From the NCBI RefSeq assembly GCF_048820975.1, contig NZ_JBMEUF010000001.1, positions 992,001 through 1,056,000 of the forward strand: 64,000 nt of DNA. The letters run 5' to 3'. This DNA is from Glaciecola sp048820975. Its GTDB lineage: Bacteria; Pseudomonadota; Gammaproteobacteria; Enterobacterales; Alteromonadaceae. The notes under the pieces are model-generated. The model did no database searches. It saw only the letters and a list, made by a program, of their open reading frames with translations, and was not told the origin of the DNA. The first letter of the stretch is position 1; each line of letters starts with the position of its first letter. Position numbers and translations under genes: made by a program. Below are positions 1 to 9,700 of this stretch, one piece after another.

Positions 1-362
1 AACACAACGCGGCTACAGAAGTGAATATTCGCGTGGTGAGTGAGCTAGAATCCAAAGAGCTTAACAATAGCTACCGCGGCAAAAATTCTTCTACCAATGT
101 GTTGTCGTTTGAAAGCGACTTACCTGATTTTGTTCCCTCAAATTTTATTGGTGACTTAGCCATTTGCGCGCAGGTTGTTTGCAATGAAGCTCAAGACCAA
201 AACAAGTTAGTCAGCAATCATTGGGCACACATGAGCATACACGGCGTATTGCATTTGTTGGGTTATGACCATATTGATGATAAAGAAGCTCAGCAAATGG
301 AAGGCATTGAGATTGCCATACTTGAGAGTTTGGGCATTAATAACCCATACCAAATAACTTAA
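1..362 (+). CDS. ybeY: Endoribonuclease / rRNA maturation factor YbeY (5' end outside the window)
   Basis: Single-strand-specific endoribonuclease that acts in 16S rRNA 3'-end maturation and late 30S quality control. The frame is open to the left edge of the window (it reads ...HNAATEVNIRVV), so the GTG at 21 is an internal codon and the true start lies upstream. The zinc-binding signature HGVLHLLGYDH (three histidines) lies near the C-terminus, preceded by the family motifs YRGK and TNVLSF. The next gene is corC, as in the E. coli ybeZ-ybeY-ybeX-lnt cluster. Roughly the first 40 residues are missing. Identity is very secure. Confidence 0.95.
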   Translation, partial: HNAATEVNIRVVSELESKELNNSYRGKNSSTNVLSFESDLPDFVPSNFIGDLAICAQVVCNEAQDQNKLVSNHWAHMSIHGVLHLLGYDHIDDKEAQQMEGIEIAILESLGINNPYQIT

Positions 363-461
363 TTATTATACTATTGCGCGAAATACCAAACGCAGTACAA
401 TAAACTTTTTACAGCATACGATTTTCGATGCTTTTACTTTTAAATTAGTGTGAATACAATA

Positions 462-1322
462 ATGAGCGATGATAATCCCCACTCTACCAACGGTTCTTCC
501 GATAAAAGCTGGTTAGCAAAATTTCTCAACGGCTTTAAAGGAGAACCGCAAAACAAGGAAGAGTTGTCAGATATGATATCTGACGCGCAAGAGCGAGAGC
601 TTATAGACCCTCAAACCAAAGAAATGATTGAGGGAGTTATGGGCGTTAGTGAAATGCGAGTTCGCGATATTATGATCCCTCGCGCTCAAATGATTACCAT
701 TGATATTGAGCAAACAACTGAAGAGTTTTTACCTCTTGTATTAGAATCTGCGCATTCTAGATTCCCCGTTATTAGCGAAGATAAAGACCATATCGAAGGT
801 ATTTTACTCGCTAAAGACCTACTCACCTATGCCTTCAATGATGAGAAGAATTTTGTTTTAAAAGACACTATTCGCGAAGCCATTATTGTGCCTGAAAGTA
901 AACGTGTAGATGTACTGCTAAAAGAGTTTAGGCAACAGCGGTATCATATGGCTATTGTAGTAGACGAATACGGCGGTGTGTCAGGCTTAGTGACTATTGA
1001 AGATATTCTTGAGCTTATTGTAGGCGAAATAGAAGATGAGTACGATGATGAAGTTGACGAGAATGACAACATTCGTCCGTTAAACAAATCAACGTATTCA
1101 GTAAAAGCACTCACGCCAGTTGATGATTTTAATAAATTCTTCGAGACTTCATTTAATGAAGAAGAATCTGACACTATTGGAGGAGTGGTGCTCCGCGCTT
1201 TCGGAAACATGCCTGAAACAGGCGAGAAAGTAGAAGTCGATAATATTCATTTTGAAGTAACTAACTCTGACAAGCGCCGATTGGTACAACTGAAAGTCTA
1301 CCTACCCGATTTGGAGAATTAA
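462..1322 (+). CDS. corC: CorC/YbeX-type CBS-domain protein (HlyC/CorC family)
   Basis: Cytosolic protein of 286 residues with a tandem CBS pair (about residues 65-190) and a C-terminal CorC_HlyC domain (about 205-280). The family is linked to magnesium/cobalt efflux and, in E. coli, to ribosome-related phenotypes. The strings VRDIMIPR, ESAHSRFPVISEDKDHIEGI and RYHMAIVVDEYGG match the E. coli protein closely. I prefer the ATG at 462 (MSDDN, the same N-terminus as E. coli) over the in-frame GTG at 450. It sits between ybeY and lnt and ends just before lnt, so these are probably one transcript. Confidence 0.95.
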   Translation: MSDDNPHSTNGSSDKSWLAKFLNGFKGEPQNKEELSDMISDAQERELIDPQTKEMIEGVMGVSEMRVRDIMIPRAQMITIDIEQTTEEFLPLVLESAHSRFPVISEDKDHIEGILLAKDLLTYAFNDEKNFVLKDTIREAIIVPESKRVDVLLKEFRQQRYHMAIVVDEYGGVSGLVTIEDILELIVGEIEDEYDDEVDENDNIRPLNKSTYSVKALTPVDDFNKFFETSFNEEESDTIGGVVLRAFGNMPETGEKVEVDNIHFEVTNSDKRRLVQLKVYLPDLEN

Positions 1323-1350
1323 GCTGAACACCTACATCATCAATACTATT

Positions 1351-2832
1351 TTGCTGATGCTAGGGGCTGCTTTTACCCTTACTTTTGCCCCTTTTAATTT
1401 GTGGTACTTGGCATTAATACTAATGCCTTCCACCCTGTTGATGCTTGCTAAGCTTGCGCAGCACAAGCGAGGCCTATTTTGGCCGGCATGGTGGTTTGGA
1501 CTGGGTTACTTTGGCGTAGGTATATCTTGGGTTCACGTAAGTATAGCTCAATTTGGCGGCATTCCTCTTATTGCCTCATTAGCGCTTATGTTACTGCTGT
1601 GTGGCTATTTAGCCTTATTTCCAGCCCTCACGTTTTACTTATTACAACGTTTTTTTAAACTTCCGCAATGGCCACTTGCCCTGCCTTTGCTTTGGCTATT
1701 TACAGAATATTGTCGTGCCAATTTCTTAACAGGTTTTCCTTGGTTATCAATTGGGTATTCACAGACCAATAGTATATTAAGCGAATGGATGCCAATTGTT
1801 GGCGAAATTGGCCTAAGTGCACTATTGATATTAGCGAGTGCCAGTTTAGCGATAGGGCTTATGCAAAAACGCTACTATTTAGCTGCCCTTCCTATACTGA
1901 CCTTGTTGGTCTCATCAATGAGTTTGCAGCATGTAGCATGGACAAGCCCTAATAAAGAAACACGTTCTGTAGCACTTATTCAAGGTAATATTGAACAATC
2001 AATGCGCTGGCAACCTGAGCTTGACCAAATTACGATTGATAAATACCTTGCATTAACAGAACCTTTTTGGGGTTACGACCTTATTATATGGCCCGAGGCG
2101 GCTATTCCTAAGCTAGAAATCATGTCAACGGAAGTCCTTCAGTACATCGATAATAAAGCGACCGCTGCAGGCAGTGGATTTGTTACTGGCGTGGTTGACT
2201 ACAATATTAACAGTAAGGTTGCTTACAATAGCTTAATTTCTATGGGAATAGACAAGTCAATAAATTCAGAACCCTATAGGTATCAACATAATAAGCGATT
2301 TTCAAAACACCACCTATTACCCATAGGTGAATTTGTTCCGTTTGAAAACTTGCTTAGGCCACTGGCACCCATTTTTGACTTACCCATGTCATCGTTCACC
2401 CGGGGCGATTATGTGCAAAGCAATCTTATAGTGGGTAACACTCAGCTAAGCCCCGCAATCTGCTTTGAAATAGCCTTCCCTAAGCAGGTATCAGCTAATA
2501 TATCTGCGCAAAGTGATGCCATTATTACGGTAAGTAATGATGCATGGTTTGGCGATTCTCACGGCCCGCATCAGCACTTACAAATTGCACAAGCGCGGGC
2601 GAAAGAATTTGGATTACCGGTACTACGAGCAACAAACAATGGTGTTACCGCTGTTATTGATCACCAAGGTAATATTAGCCATCAAATAGAACAGTTTACA
2701 GATGCAGTGTTACATGCCGATATAAGGTTAACCGATGGCGCAACGCCTTATCAAACACTCAGTGATATTCCTATTTGGGTGTTTGCTAGTGTATTATTCG
2801 CCATCGCAATTTTTATTAAACGTACTGATTAA
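1351..2832 (+). CDS. lnt: Apolipoprotein N-acyltransferase
   Basis: Inner-membrane enzyme that adds the third acyl chain to the N-terminal cysteine of lipoproteins, the last step before Lol sorting. The N-terminal part (about 1-190) is a run of hydrophobic segments; the C-terminal part is a nitrilase/CN-hydrolase domain. The triad region is visible: Glu in WPEAAIP, Lys in SKHHLLPIGEFVP and Cys in AICFEIAFP. About 493 residues, slightly short at the N-terminus compared with E. coli. The listed start is TTG 1351, which lacks a clear Shine-Dalgarno. The frame is open further upstream, and a CTG at 1324 lies about 7 nt after a GGAG (1313-1316) inside the end of corC; it would add nine residues and align better with homologues. 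Confidence 0.94.
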   Translation: MLMLGAAFTLTFAPFNLWYLALILMPSTLLMLAKLAQHKRGLFWPAWWFGLGYFGVGISWVHVSIAQFGGIPLIASLALMLLLCGYLALFPALTFYLLQRFFKLPQWPLALPLLWLFTEYCRANFLTGFPWLSIGYSQTNSILSEWMPIVGEIGLSALLILASASLAIGLMQKRYYLAALPILTLLVSSMSLQHVAWTSPNKETRSVALIQGNIEQSMRWQPELDQITIDKYLALTEPFWGYDLIIWPEAAIPKLEIMSTEVLQYIDNKATAAGSGFVTGVVDYNINSKVAYNSLISMGIDKSINSEPYRYQHNKRFSKHHLLPIGEFVPFENLLRPLAPIFDLPMSSFTRGDYVQSNLIVGNTQLSPAICFEIAFPKQVSANISAQSDAIITVSNDAWFGDSHGPHQHLQIAQARAKEFGLPVLRATNNGVTAVIDHQGNISHQIEQFTDAVLHADIRLTDGATPYQTLSDIPIWVFASVLFAIAIFIKRTD

Positions 2833-2977
2833 CAAACAATTAATCGTTAGATTTATTATTTAAAATCCGTAAATAAATTTGAACGTTTGCGGTATTCTTA
2901 CGTATTTATCCATTGAATTTAATATTTTGCTAAATGCAGCTTAATTACGCTTATTCATTTAATTTTAGGAGAAGAAT

Positions 2978-4165
2978 TTGGATACCATTAAACAACTTTT
3001 TAAGCACGAAGCTGCTGGCGGTGTATTGCTAGTTATAGCTGCCCTGCTTGCCATGTTGTTGGCAAATAGCCCACTAAATACTCTATATACAAACTTTTTA
3101 TCAACGCCTGTTGTGTTTAAATTCGGCGCTTTTGAAATTAATAAAGCTTTGTTGTTATGGGTTAATGATGGACTTATGGCAATATTTTTCTTTTTAGTTG
3201 GCTTAGAAGTTAAACGGGAAGTACTTGCGGGGCACTTGCAAACTAAAGACCAAATAATGCTGCCGGCAATAGGCGCATTGGCTGGCATAATGATACCCGC
3301 ATTAATTTACGTTTTTTTCAATAAAGATGAAGCTATTGGCATAAACGGTTGGGCTATACCTGCGGCCACTGACATTGCTTTTGCTTTGGGTGTTTATAGT
3401 TTATTTGGGCGCACCTTGCCAATTACCTTAAAATTATTTTTACTATCAGTGGCCATTTTTGACGATATTGGCGCTATTATCATTATTGCGCTTTTCTACT
3501 CCGCTGAGCTTTCAACACTGTCACTTATAGTGGGTGCTGCAGGATTGTGTATATTATTTTTGTTTAATCGATTTGGCATCAAAAGCAGCGGAATGTATTT
3601 GATTATTGGCTTAATTATATGGGCTGCGGTATTAAAATCAGGTGTGCATGCCACGCTTGCTGGATTTGCTATTGCTTTGTTTATCCCCTTGAAAGGCAAA
3701 AACAGATCAGGCCAAGACATGTTGTACCATTTAGAGCATAGCCTACACCCTTGGGTAGCTTTTGCCATATTACCTTTATTTGCCTTCGCGAATGCCGGCG
3801 TTCAACTAGTAGGAACCACCTCAGAACAAATATTTAATCCTATTGTGATAGGTGTAATGCTAGGGCTATTTATTGGTAAGCAAATAGGAATATTTGGCGC
3901 ATGTTATTTAGCAGTAAAAACTGGCTTAGCCAAATTGCCGAAGGGTGTTACTTTCCAGCAGCTTTACGGTGCGTCGGTATTATGTGGCATTGGTTTTACT
4001 ATGAGTTTATTCATTGGCAGCTTGGCATTTGAAACCGCAAGTGCCGACTACATGAACAGCGTTAAAGTAGGTGTGTTGGCTGGTTCTATTTTATCAGCAA
4101 TTTTAGGCGGGTTTATAATTTCTCGTTCAGCTAAAAAACACATACCTGACCCGACCACTGCGTAA
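2978..4165 (+). CDS. nhaA: Na+/H+ antiporter NhaA
   Basis: Electrogenic inner-membrane antiporter that exports Na+ (or Li+) in exchange for 2 H+. 395 residues and about 12 hydrophobic segments, normal for NhaA. The ion-binding aspartates are present: D132 in ATDIAFALG and the pair D162-D163 in FDDIGAI, with a conserved Lys in FIGKQIG. The start is TTG 2978 with AGGAG about 6 nt upstream; no ATG fits. It has its own terminator (4181-4213) and is followed by a BicA-like transporter, so the pair may couple Na+ export to Na+-driven bicarbonate uptake (inference). Confidence 0.96.
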   Translation: MDTIKQLFKHEAAGGVLLVIAALLAMLLANSPLNTLYTNFLSTPVVFKFGAFEINKALLLWVNDGLMAIFFFLVGLEVKREVLAGHLQTKDQIMLPAIGALAGIMIPALIYVFFNKDEAIGINGWAIPAATDIAFALGVYSLFGRTLPITLKLFLLSVAIFDDIGAIIIIALFYSAELSTLSLIVGAAGLCILFLFNRFGIKSSGMYLIIGLIIWAAVLKSGVHATLAGFAIALFIPLKGKNRSGQDMLYHLEHSLHPWVAFAILPLFAFANAGVQLVGTTSEQIFNPIVIGVMLGLFIGKQIGIFGACYLAVKTGLAKLPKGVTFQQLYGASVLCGIGFTMSLFIGSLAFETASADYMNSVKVGVLAGSILSAILGGFIISRSAKKHIPDPTTA

Positions 4166-4180
4166 TAAAGACTATGCTAT

Positions 4181-4213
4181 AAAGGCGCTTTTAAATATAA
4201 GCGCCTTTTTTTT
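4181..4213 (+). terminator. Rho-independent terminator after nhaA
   Basis: The stem AAAGGCGC (4181-4188) pairs perfectly with GCGCCTTT (4201-4208) across a 12-nt AT-rich loop and runs into an eight-T tract (4206-4213). It lies 15 nt after the nhaA stop, so nhaA and the next gene are probably transcribed separately. Confidence 0.9.
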
Positions 4214-4311
4214 AATTAAATTCATGATAGCCCTCGTTTTTTCGGCATTTTTAATTAGAATTAGACCCCATGCTTGTAACTGTTTAGTCAATTTTTTTAT
4301 CGAGGCATTTC

Positions 4312-5976
4312 TTGAATATTTTCAATATCATCAATACTAAAAATCTAAAAGGTGACATTTTAGGCGGCTTAACCGCAGCAATAGTATCACTACCCTTGGC
4401 TCTTGCGTTTGGCGTAGCCTCGGGTGCTGGCCCTGAAGCGGGCCTTTATGGGGCAATTATTATTGGATTTTTTGCCGCATTATTTGGCGGCACGCCTACT
4501 TTAATATCAGAGCCCACTGGCCCTATGACGGTCATCATGGCAGCTGTTGTGACCACCATGGTTGCACGTTATCCTGAATCAGGCTTAGCAATGGCTTTTA
4601 CCGTGGTGATGATTGCCGGCTTGACTCAAATTTTATTTGGGGCCCTTAAACTTGGCAAGTATATCACCTTAATGCCGTATAGCGTGGTAAGTGGCTTTAT
4701 GTCAGGCATAGGATGTATTTTAATTATTATGCAAATAGCCCCCGCTTTGGGCAGTTCACCGCCCAGTGGTGGTGTAGTCGGCGCACTTAGCGCTATGCCT
4801 GAAACTATTGCAAGTATTAGCTACTTAGAAGCTACCATGGCATTGGCTACCCTATTATTGATATTTTTTACGCCGCGTAAAATTAAACATTGGGTTCCGC
4901 CCCAATTAATTGCCTTAGTGGGAATATCACTAGTTTCAGTTATTTTTTTAAATGATACCGATGTGCGTAGAATTGGCGCAATAGATGTAAGCCTGCCCTC
5001 TTTTATATTTCCTACCTTCAGTGCAGAACTTCTTCAAACAATGATTTTAGATGGAATTGTGCTGGGCATTTTAGGCTGTATAGATTCAATGCTTACTTCG
5101 GTTATTTCAGATAACTTAACACGAACTGAGCACAAGTCTGATAAAGAATTAATGGGACAGGGCTTAGGCAACTTAATGTCAGGATTATTTGGTGGTTTGC
5201 CTGGCGCAGGCGCAACCATGGGTACAGTGGTGAACATTCAGGCTGGCGGTAAAACTGCCTTGTCAGGCCTTAGCCGTGTGGCAATTTTAGTAGTGGCTGT
5301 TTTTGGCGCGTCCAATCTTATTTCAATGATCCCCATTGCGGTGTTAGCCGGTATAGCTATTAAAGTAGGCATTGATATATTAGATTGGAGCTTTATAAAG
5401 CGCGCGCATAAGGTCTCACCACAAACGAGTTTAATAATGTACGGCGTGTTGCTACTAACGGTATTTGTTGACCTAGTGGTAGCCGTTGGTATTGGTGTTT
5501 TTATTGCTAACATTATTATTATAGAAAAACTAAGCGTATCCCAAGCTAAAAATGTGAAAGCGCTGGGCAACGAAGATGGTCGCCTGCCATTAAATAAGAA
5601 ACAACGGGTATTACTCAATAAAGCACAAGGACAATTACTCTATTTCTACCTTAGCGGCACTATGATTTTTGGTGTATCAAAAGCCTTATCTAGGGAAATA
5701 AACAATCTTGAAAACCATCATGGGCTTATTGTTGACTTAAGTGATGTGTCATTTTTAGATGATACCATTGCCTTAACTATAGAAAGCTTAGTTAAAGATG
5801 CCAAAGACCTTGATAAACAAATTGTGGTGATAGTTAAAAAACCGCAAACAAAAGAAAAATTGATGCAAATGGGGTTTGAGAAAATGCTAAGTGATGCCGA
5901 TTTTGTTTACGAAAGAACGCATGCGCTTGAATTAGCAAACAAAAAACTCATTATGGGTGGTTATATAGAAGCTTAA
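4312..5976 (+). CDS. SulP-family anion transporter, BicA-like (probable Na+-dependent bicarbonate transporter)
   Basis: Inner-membrane SLC26/SulP transporter, 554 residues: transmembrane core from about 15 to 410, cytoplasmic STAS domain from about 435 to 540. The stretches ISEPTGPMTVIMAAV, RTEHKSDKELMGQGLGN, GAGATMGTVVNIQ and DWSFIKRAHKVSP resemble, from memory, cyanobacterial BicA more than sulfate permeases such as CysZ or YchM. BicA is a low-affinity, high-flux Na+/HCO3- symporter, so bicarbonate is the favoured substrate, but other anions cannot be excluded. TTG start at 4312 after CGAGG (4301-4305). It lies downstream of nhaA, whose Na+ export could sustain the driving gradient. Confidence 0.85.
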   Translation: MNIFNIINTKNLKGDILGGLTAAIVSLPLALAFGVASGAGPEAGLYGAIIIGFFAALFGGTPTLISEPTGPMTVIMAAVVTTMVARYPESGLAMAFTVVMIAGLTQILFGALKLGKYITLMPYSVVSGFMSGIGCILIIMQIAPALGSSPPSGGVVGALSAMPETIASISYLEATMALATLLLIFFTPRKIKHWVPPQLIALVGISLVSVIFLNDTDVRRIGAIDVSLPSFIFPTFSAELLQTMILDGIVLGILGCIDSMLTSVISDNLTRTEHKSDKELMGQGLGNLMSGLFGGLPGAGATMGTVVNIQAGGKTALSGLSRVAILVVAVFGASNLISMIPIAVLAGIAIKVGIDILDWSFIKRAHKVSPQTSLIMYGVLLLTVFVDLVVAVGIGVFIANIIIIEKLSVSQAKNVKALGNEDGRLPLNKKQRVLLNKAQGQLLYFYLSGTMIFGVSKALSREINNLENHHGLIVDLSDVSFLDDTIALTIESLVKDAKDLDKQIVVIVKKPQTKEKLMQMGFEKMLSDADFVYERTHALELANKKLIMGGYIEA

Positions 5977-5980
5977 CGAA

Positions 5981-6014
5981 AATAGGCTAAACCTTAAAAA
6001 GTGTTTAGCCTATT
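5981..6014. terminator. Stem-loop between convergent sulP and greA
   Basis: A perfect 12-bp inverted repeat (AATAGGCTAAAC at 5981-5992; complement at 6003-6014) with a 10-nt loop lies between two convergent genes. There is no strong T-run on either side, so it is a probable bidirectional terminator or 3'-end stabilising hairpin rather than a textbook one. Confidence 0.6.
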
Positions 6015-6047
6015 TAGTCAAATTACCATAACCTGAGATGCCTCAGA

Positions 6048-6527
6048 TTATTTATATTCCACTTCAATGATTTCAAACTCCACAACGCCAGAAGGTGTTG
6101 TAATGGCAGCAACATCATCAATCTCTTTACCAATTAAACCGCGTGCAATGGGCGAGTTAACAGAAATCAGACCGTTTTTCAGATCAGCTTCATCATCACC
6201 CACTATTCTATACGTAATTTCTTGGTCAGTATCGGTGTTTAAAATGGTTACTGTAGTACCAAAAATCACCTTGCCGGTGTTTTGCATTTTTGTTACATCA
6301 ATAATTTGTGCACCCGATAACTTCCCTTCAATATCTTGAATTCGCCCTTCACAAAAACTTTGTTGCTCACGAGCAGCATGGTACTCAGCATTTTCTTTTA
6401 AATCGCCATGTTCGCGTGCCTCTGCAATGGATTGAATAATACGAGGGCGAGTAACTGATTTAAGCTCTTGAAGTTCTTCACGAAGTTTTGCAGCCCCTTG
6501 AGCTGTCATAGGGTAAGTAGTAACCAT
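6048..6527 (-). CDS. greA: Transcription elongation factor GreA
   Basis: Secondary-channel factor that stimulates transcript cleavage by backtracked RNA polymerase. 159 residues: N-terminal coiled-coil hairpin (about 1-75) carrying the family motif EAREHGDLKENAEYHAA with its acidic tip, then the FKBP-like C-terminal domain ending VEFEIIEVEYK. Near-identical to E. coli GreA over most of its length. It lies downstream of carB, as in Pseudomonas, but a strong hairpin separates the two, so it probably has its own promoter. ATG start at 6527 with an AAGAGAAAA purine stretch upstream. Confidence 0.98.
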   Translation of the reverse strand: MVTTYPMTAQGAAKLREELQELKSVTRPRIIQSIAEAREHGDLKENAEYHAAREQQSFCEGRIQDIEGKLSGAQIIDVTKMQNTGKVIFGTTVTILNTDTDQEITYRIVGDDEADLKNGLISVNSPIARGLIGKEIDDVAAITTPSGVVEFEIIEVEYK

Positions 6528-6655
6528 TGCTTTTCTCTTTTTTTATTCGTAGTGTTAAATTAACAGTGCTGTAATTGATTTCTTCTTATTGTTTTTTTTA
6601 CATAGAAGCGTAGAAAATCACCAGAGTGCTCTGGGTAATAAATCAACTAGCCCTA

Positions 6656-6687
6656 AAATAAAACGAATGCTAAAAAAGCATTCGTTT
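6656..6687 (-). terminator. Terminator after carB
   Basis: On the minus strand, AAACGAATGC pairs perfectly with GCATTCGTTT (plus 6661-6670 and 6678-6687) around a 7-nt T-rich loop and is followed by TATTTTA. It ends the carAB transcript before greA. A second inverted repeat, TAGCCCTAA (6648-6656) and TTAGGGCTA (6717-6725), encloses it. Confidence 0.8.
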
Positions 6688-6741
6688 CAAATAAGATAGC
6701 CTAATATTGTACAACATTAGGGCTAAACTAGGTAGGGACTT

Positions 6742-9700
6742 TTAAGCGTCAAGTTGCTTATGTAGCTCTTGAACTGAGTTCACATTTCTATGCGCATCGG
6801 CCGCGCCAGATTGCATTGTAGCGAAAGCGGCATTTAAGGTAGTGGTATACGCTACCTTATTAAGCAAAGCTTCTCGCCTAATGTAAACTGAATCAGTTAT
6901 CGCTTGGCGACCTTCTGTTGTATTTACAATATAAGAATATTTGCCATTTTTTATTGCATCTACAATGTTAGGGCGTCCTTCAGAAAGCTTATTAACCGTA
7001 GAGCAAGTCAAGCCGGCATCATTTAGCTCTTTAGCTGTACCACTGGTCGCTTCAAGTTCAAAGCCGTTATCAAGTAAGCCCTTAGCTAAATCTGGCAACC
7101 TGCGCTTATCGTTGTTTCTAACCGACAACAATACCTTGCCTTTTTGAGGTAGAGGGTTACTCGCGCCTAAGTTGGCTTTAGCATAAGCTTCTTCGAAATT
7201 AACGCCTACACCCATTACTTCGCCTGTAGAGCGCATCTCAGGACCAAGTAAAGGATCAACGCCTTGGAATTTAGCAAAAGGCAATACCACTTCTTTAACT
7301 GAATAAAACGGTGGTATCACTTCTTTGGTCACATTTTGTGAAGCTAAAGGCATCCCCGCCATAGCACGAGCCGCAATTTTTGCCAAAGGTAAACCTGTGG
7401 CCTTAGACACAAATGGCACCGTTCTAGCAGCTCTAGGGTTAACCTCAATTAAGTATACTTCGTTATCTTTAACGGCAAACTGAGTATTCATTAAACCAAC
7501 TACACCAAGCTCAAGCGCCATATCACTCACTTGCTTGCGCATTACGTCCTGAATATCTTTAGACAATGAATAAGGCGGTAAACTACATGCTGAATCACCA
7601 GAGTGAACACCGGCCTGCTCAATGTGCTCCATAATGCCGCCGATTACAACGTCTTTACCGTCACAAATTGCATCAACATCCACTTCAATCGCATCATCTA
7701 AGAAACGGTCGAGCAATACTGGTGAATCATTCGATACTTTGACCGCTTCATTAAGGTAGCGTTTAAGATCTTTAAGGTCATACACAATTTCCATTGCCCG
7801 GCCACCCAGCACATATGACGGGCGAACAACCAAAGGGAATCCTATCTTTTCGGCGTTTTCTAGGGCTTCTTCCATATTGCTAACGGTAGCATTTGCAGGC
7901 TGTTTAAGGCCTAGCTTATTTACCATTTGTTGGAAGCGTTCTCTATCTTCAGCCCTATCAATAGCATCAGGTGAGGTACCAATAATATTAACGCCGTTTT
8001 CTTTAAGCGCTCTAGCAAGTTTAAGTGGCGTTTGACCACCATATTGCACAATGACGCCTTCAGGCTTCTCAATGCGCACTATCTCTAGTACGTCTTCAAG
8101 TGTTACCGGTTCAAAATACAAGCGATCAGAGGTGTCATAATCAGTGGATACGGTTTCAGGGTTACAATTAACCATAATAGTTTCGTAACCGTCTTCGCGC
8201 ATAGCAAGGGCCGCATGAACGCAGCAATAATCAAACTCAATGCCTTGACCAATTCGGTTAGGACCGCCACCTAAAACCATGATTTTCTTTTTATCTGAGG
8301 GCTTTGCTTCGCATTCTTCATCATAAGTAGAATACATATATGCAGTAGACGTTGAAAATTCAGCGGCGCACGTATCTACACGTTTATAAACGGGTAATAC
8401 CAACAGTTTTTCGCGTAGGTCACGCACATCGTCTTCAGCAACAAGCGTCAATGCCGCTATTCTAGCATCAGCAAAACCTTTCTTCTTAAGCGTGCGCATT
8501 AAGGTTTCATCAATCGCACCTAAGCCAATTCGAGCAATTAACTCTTCAAGCTGAATAATCTCTTCAAGTTGAACTAAATACCACTTATCAATATTTGTTA
8601 ATGCGAATATTTCTTCAACACTCATGCCCATTCTAAAGGCATCGCCTATGTACCAAATACGCTCAGCACCGGGCTCACGTAGTTCGTAAATAATCTTGTT
8701 GCGTGCTTCAGGGTCATTTAAATCAATAATTGGGTCTAATCCATTCACCCCTACTTCTAAGCCTCGTAAAGCTTTTTGTAATGATTCTTGCTGATTTCTA
8801 CCTATTGCCATCACTTCGCCTACCGACTTCATTTGTGTGGTGAGTCGATCATTTGCACCAGCAAATTTTTCAAAGTTAAAGCGAGGTATTTTAGTAACTA
8901 CATAGTCAATTGCAGGTTCAAAAGAAGCAGGTGTTAAACCGCCGGTAATATCATTGGCAAGTTCGTCTAGCGTAAAGCCTACTGCTAGTTTCGCTGCAAT
9001 TTTAGCAATAGGGAAACCGGTTGCTTTTGAGGCAAGTGCAGATGAGCGTGAAACACGTGGGTTCATTTCAATAATAACCATACGTCCAGTTTTTGGGTCT
9101 ACCCCAAATTGAACGTTAGAACCACCGGTTTCCACTCCAATTTCACGCAATACAGCCATCGCTGCATTCCGCATTATTTGAAATTCTTTGTCAGTTAAGG
9201 TTTGCGCAGGGGCTACCGTGATTGAATCACCAGTATGCACACCCATAGGGTCAAAGTTCTCAATGGTACACACAATAATGCAGTTATCTGCTTTATCGCG
9301 GACTACTTCCATTTCGTACTCTTTCCAACCTATTAAGGACTCATCTATTAATAATTCAGAGGTAGGTGATAAATCTAAGCCGCGGGTACAAATTTCGTTA
9401 AATTCATCTATGTTGTAAGCAATACCGCCGCCTGAACCACCCATAGTGAATGAGGGACGGATAATACAAGGAAAACCAATACGGCTAATTACATCGTGCG
9501 CTTGCTCTAAGCTATGTGCAATTTCCGCATGAGGGCATTCAAGGCCAATTGACTTCATGGCTTTATCAAAACGCTCACGGTCTTCTGCTTTATCAATTGC
9601 GTCGGCTGTTGCACCTATTAGTTCAACATTGAACTCTTCTAGTACGCCAAATTTATTTAGATCAAGTGCACAGTTAAGTGCAGTTTGCCCGCCCATTGTG

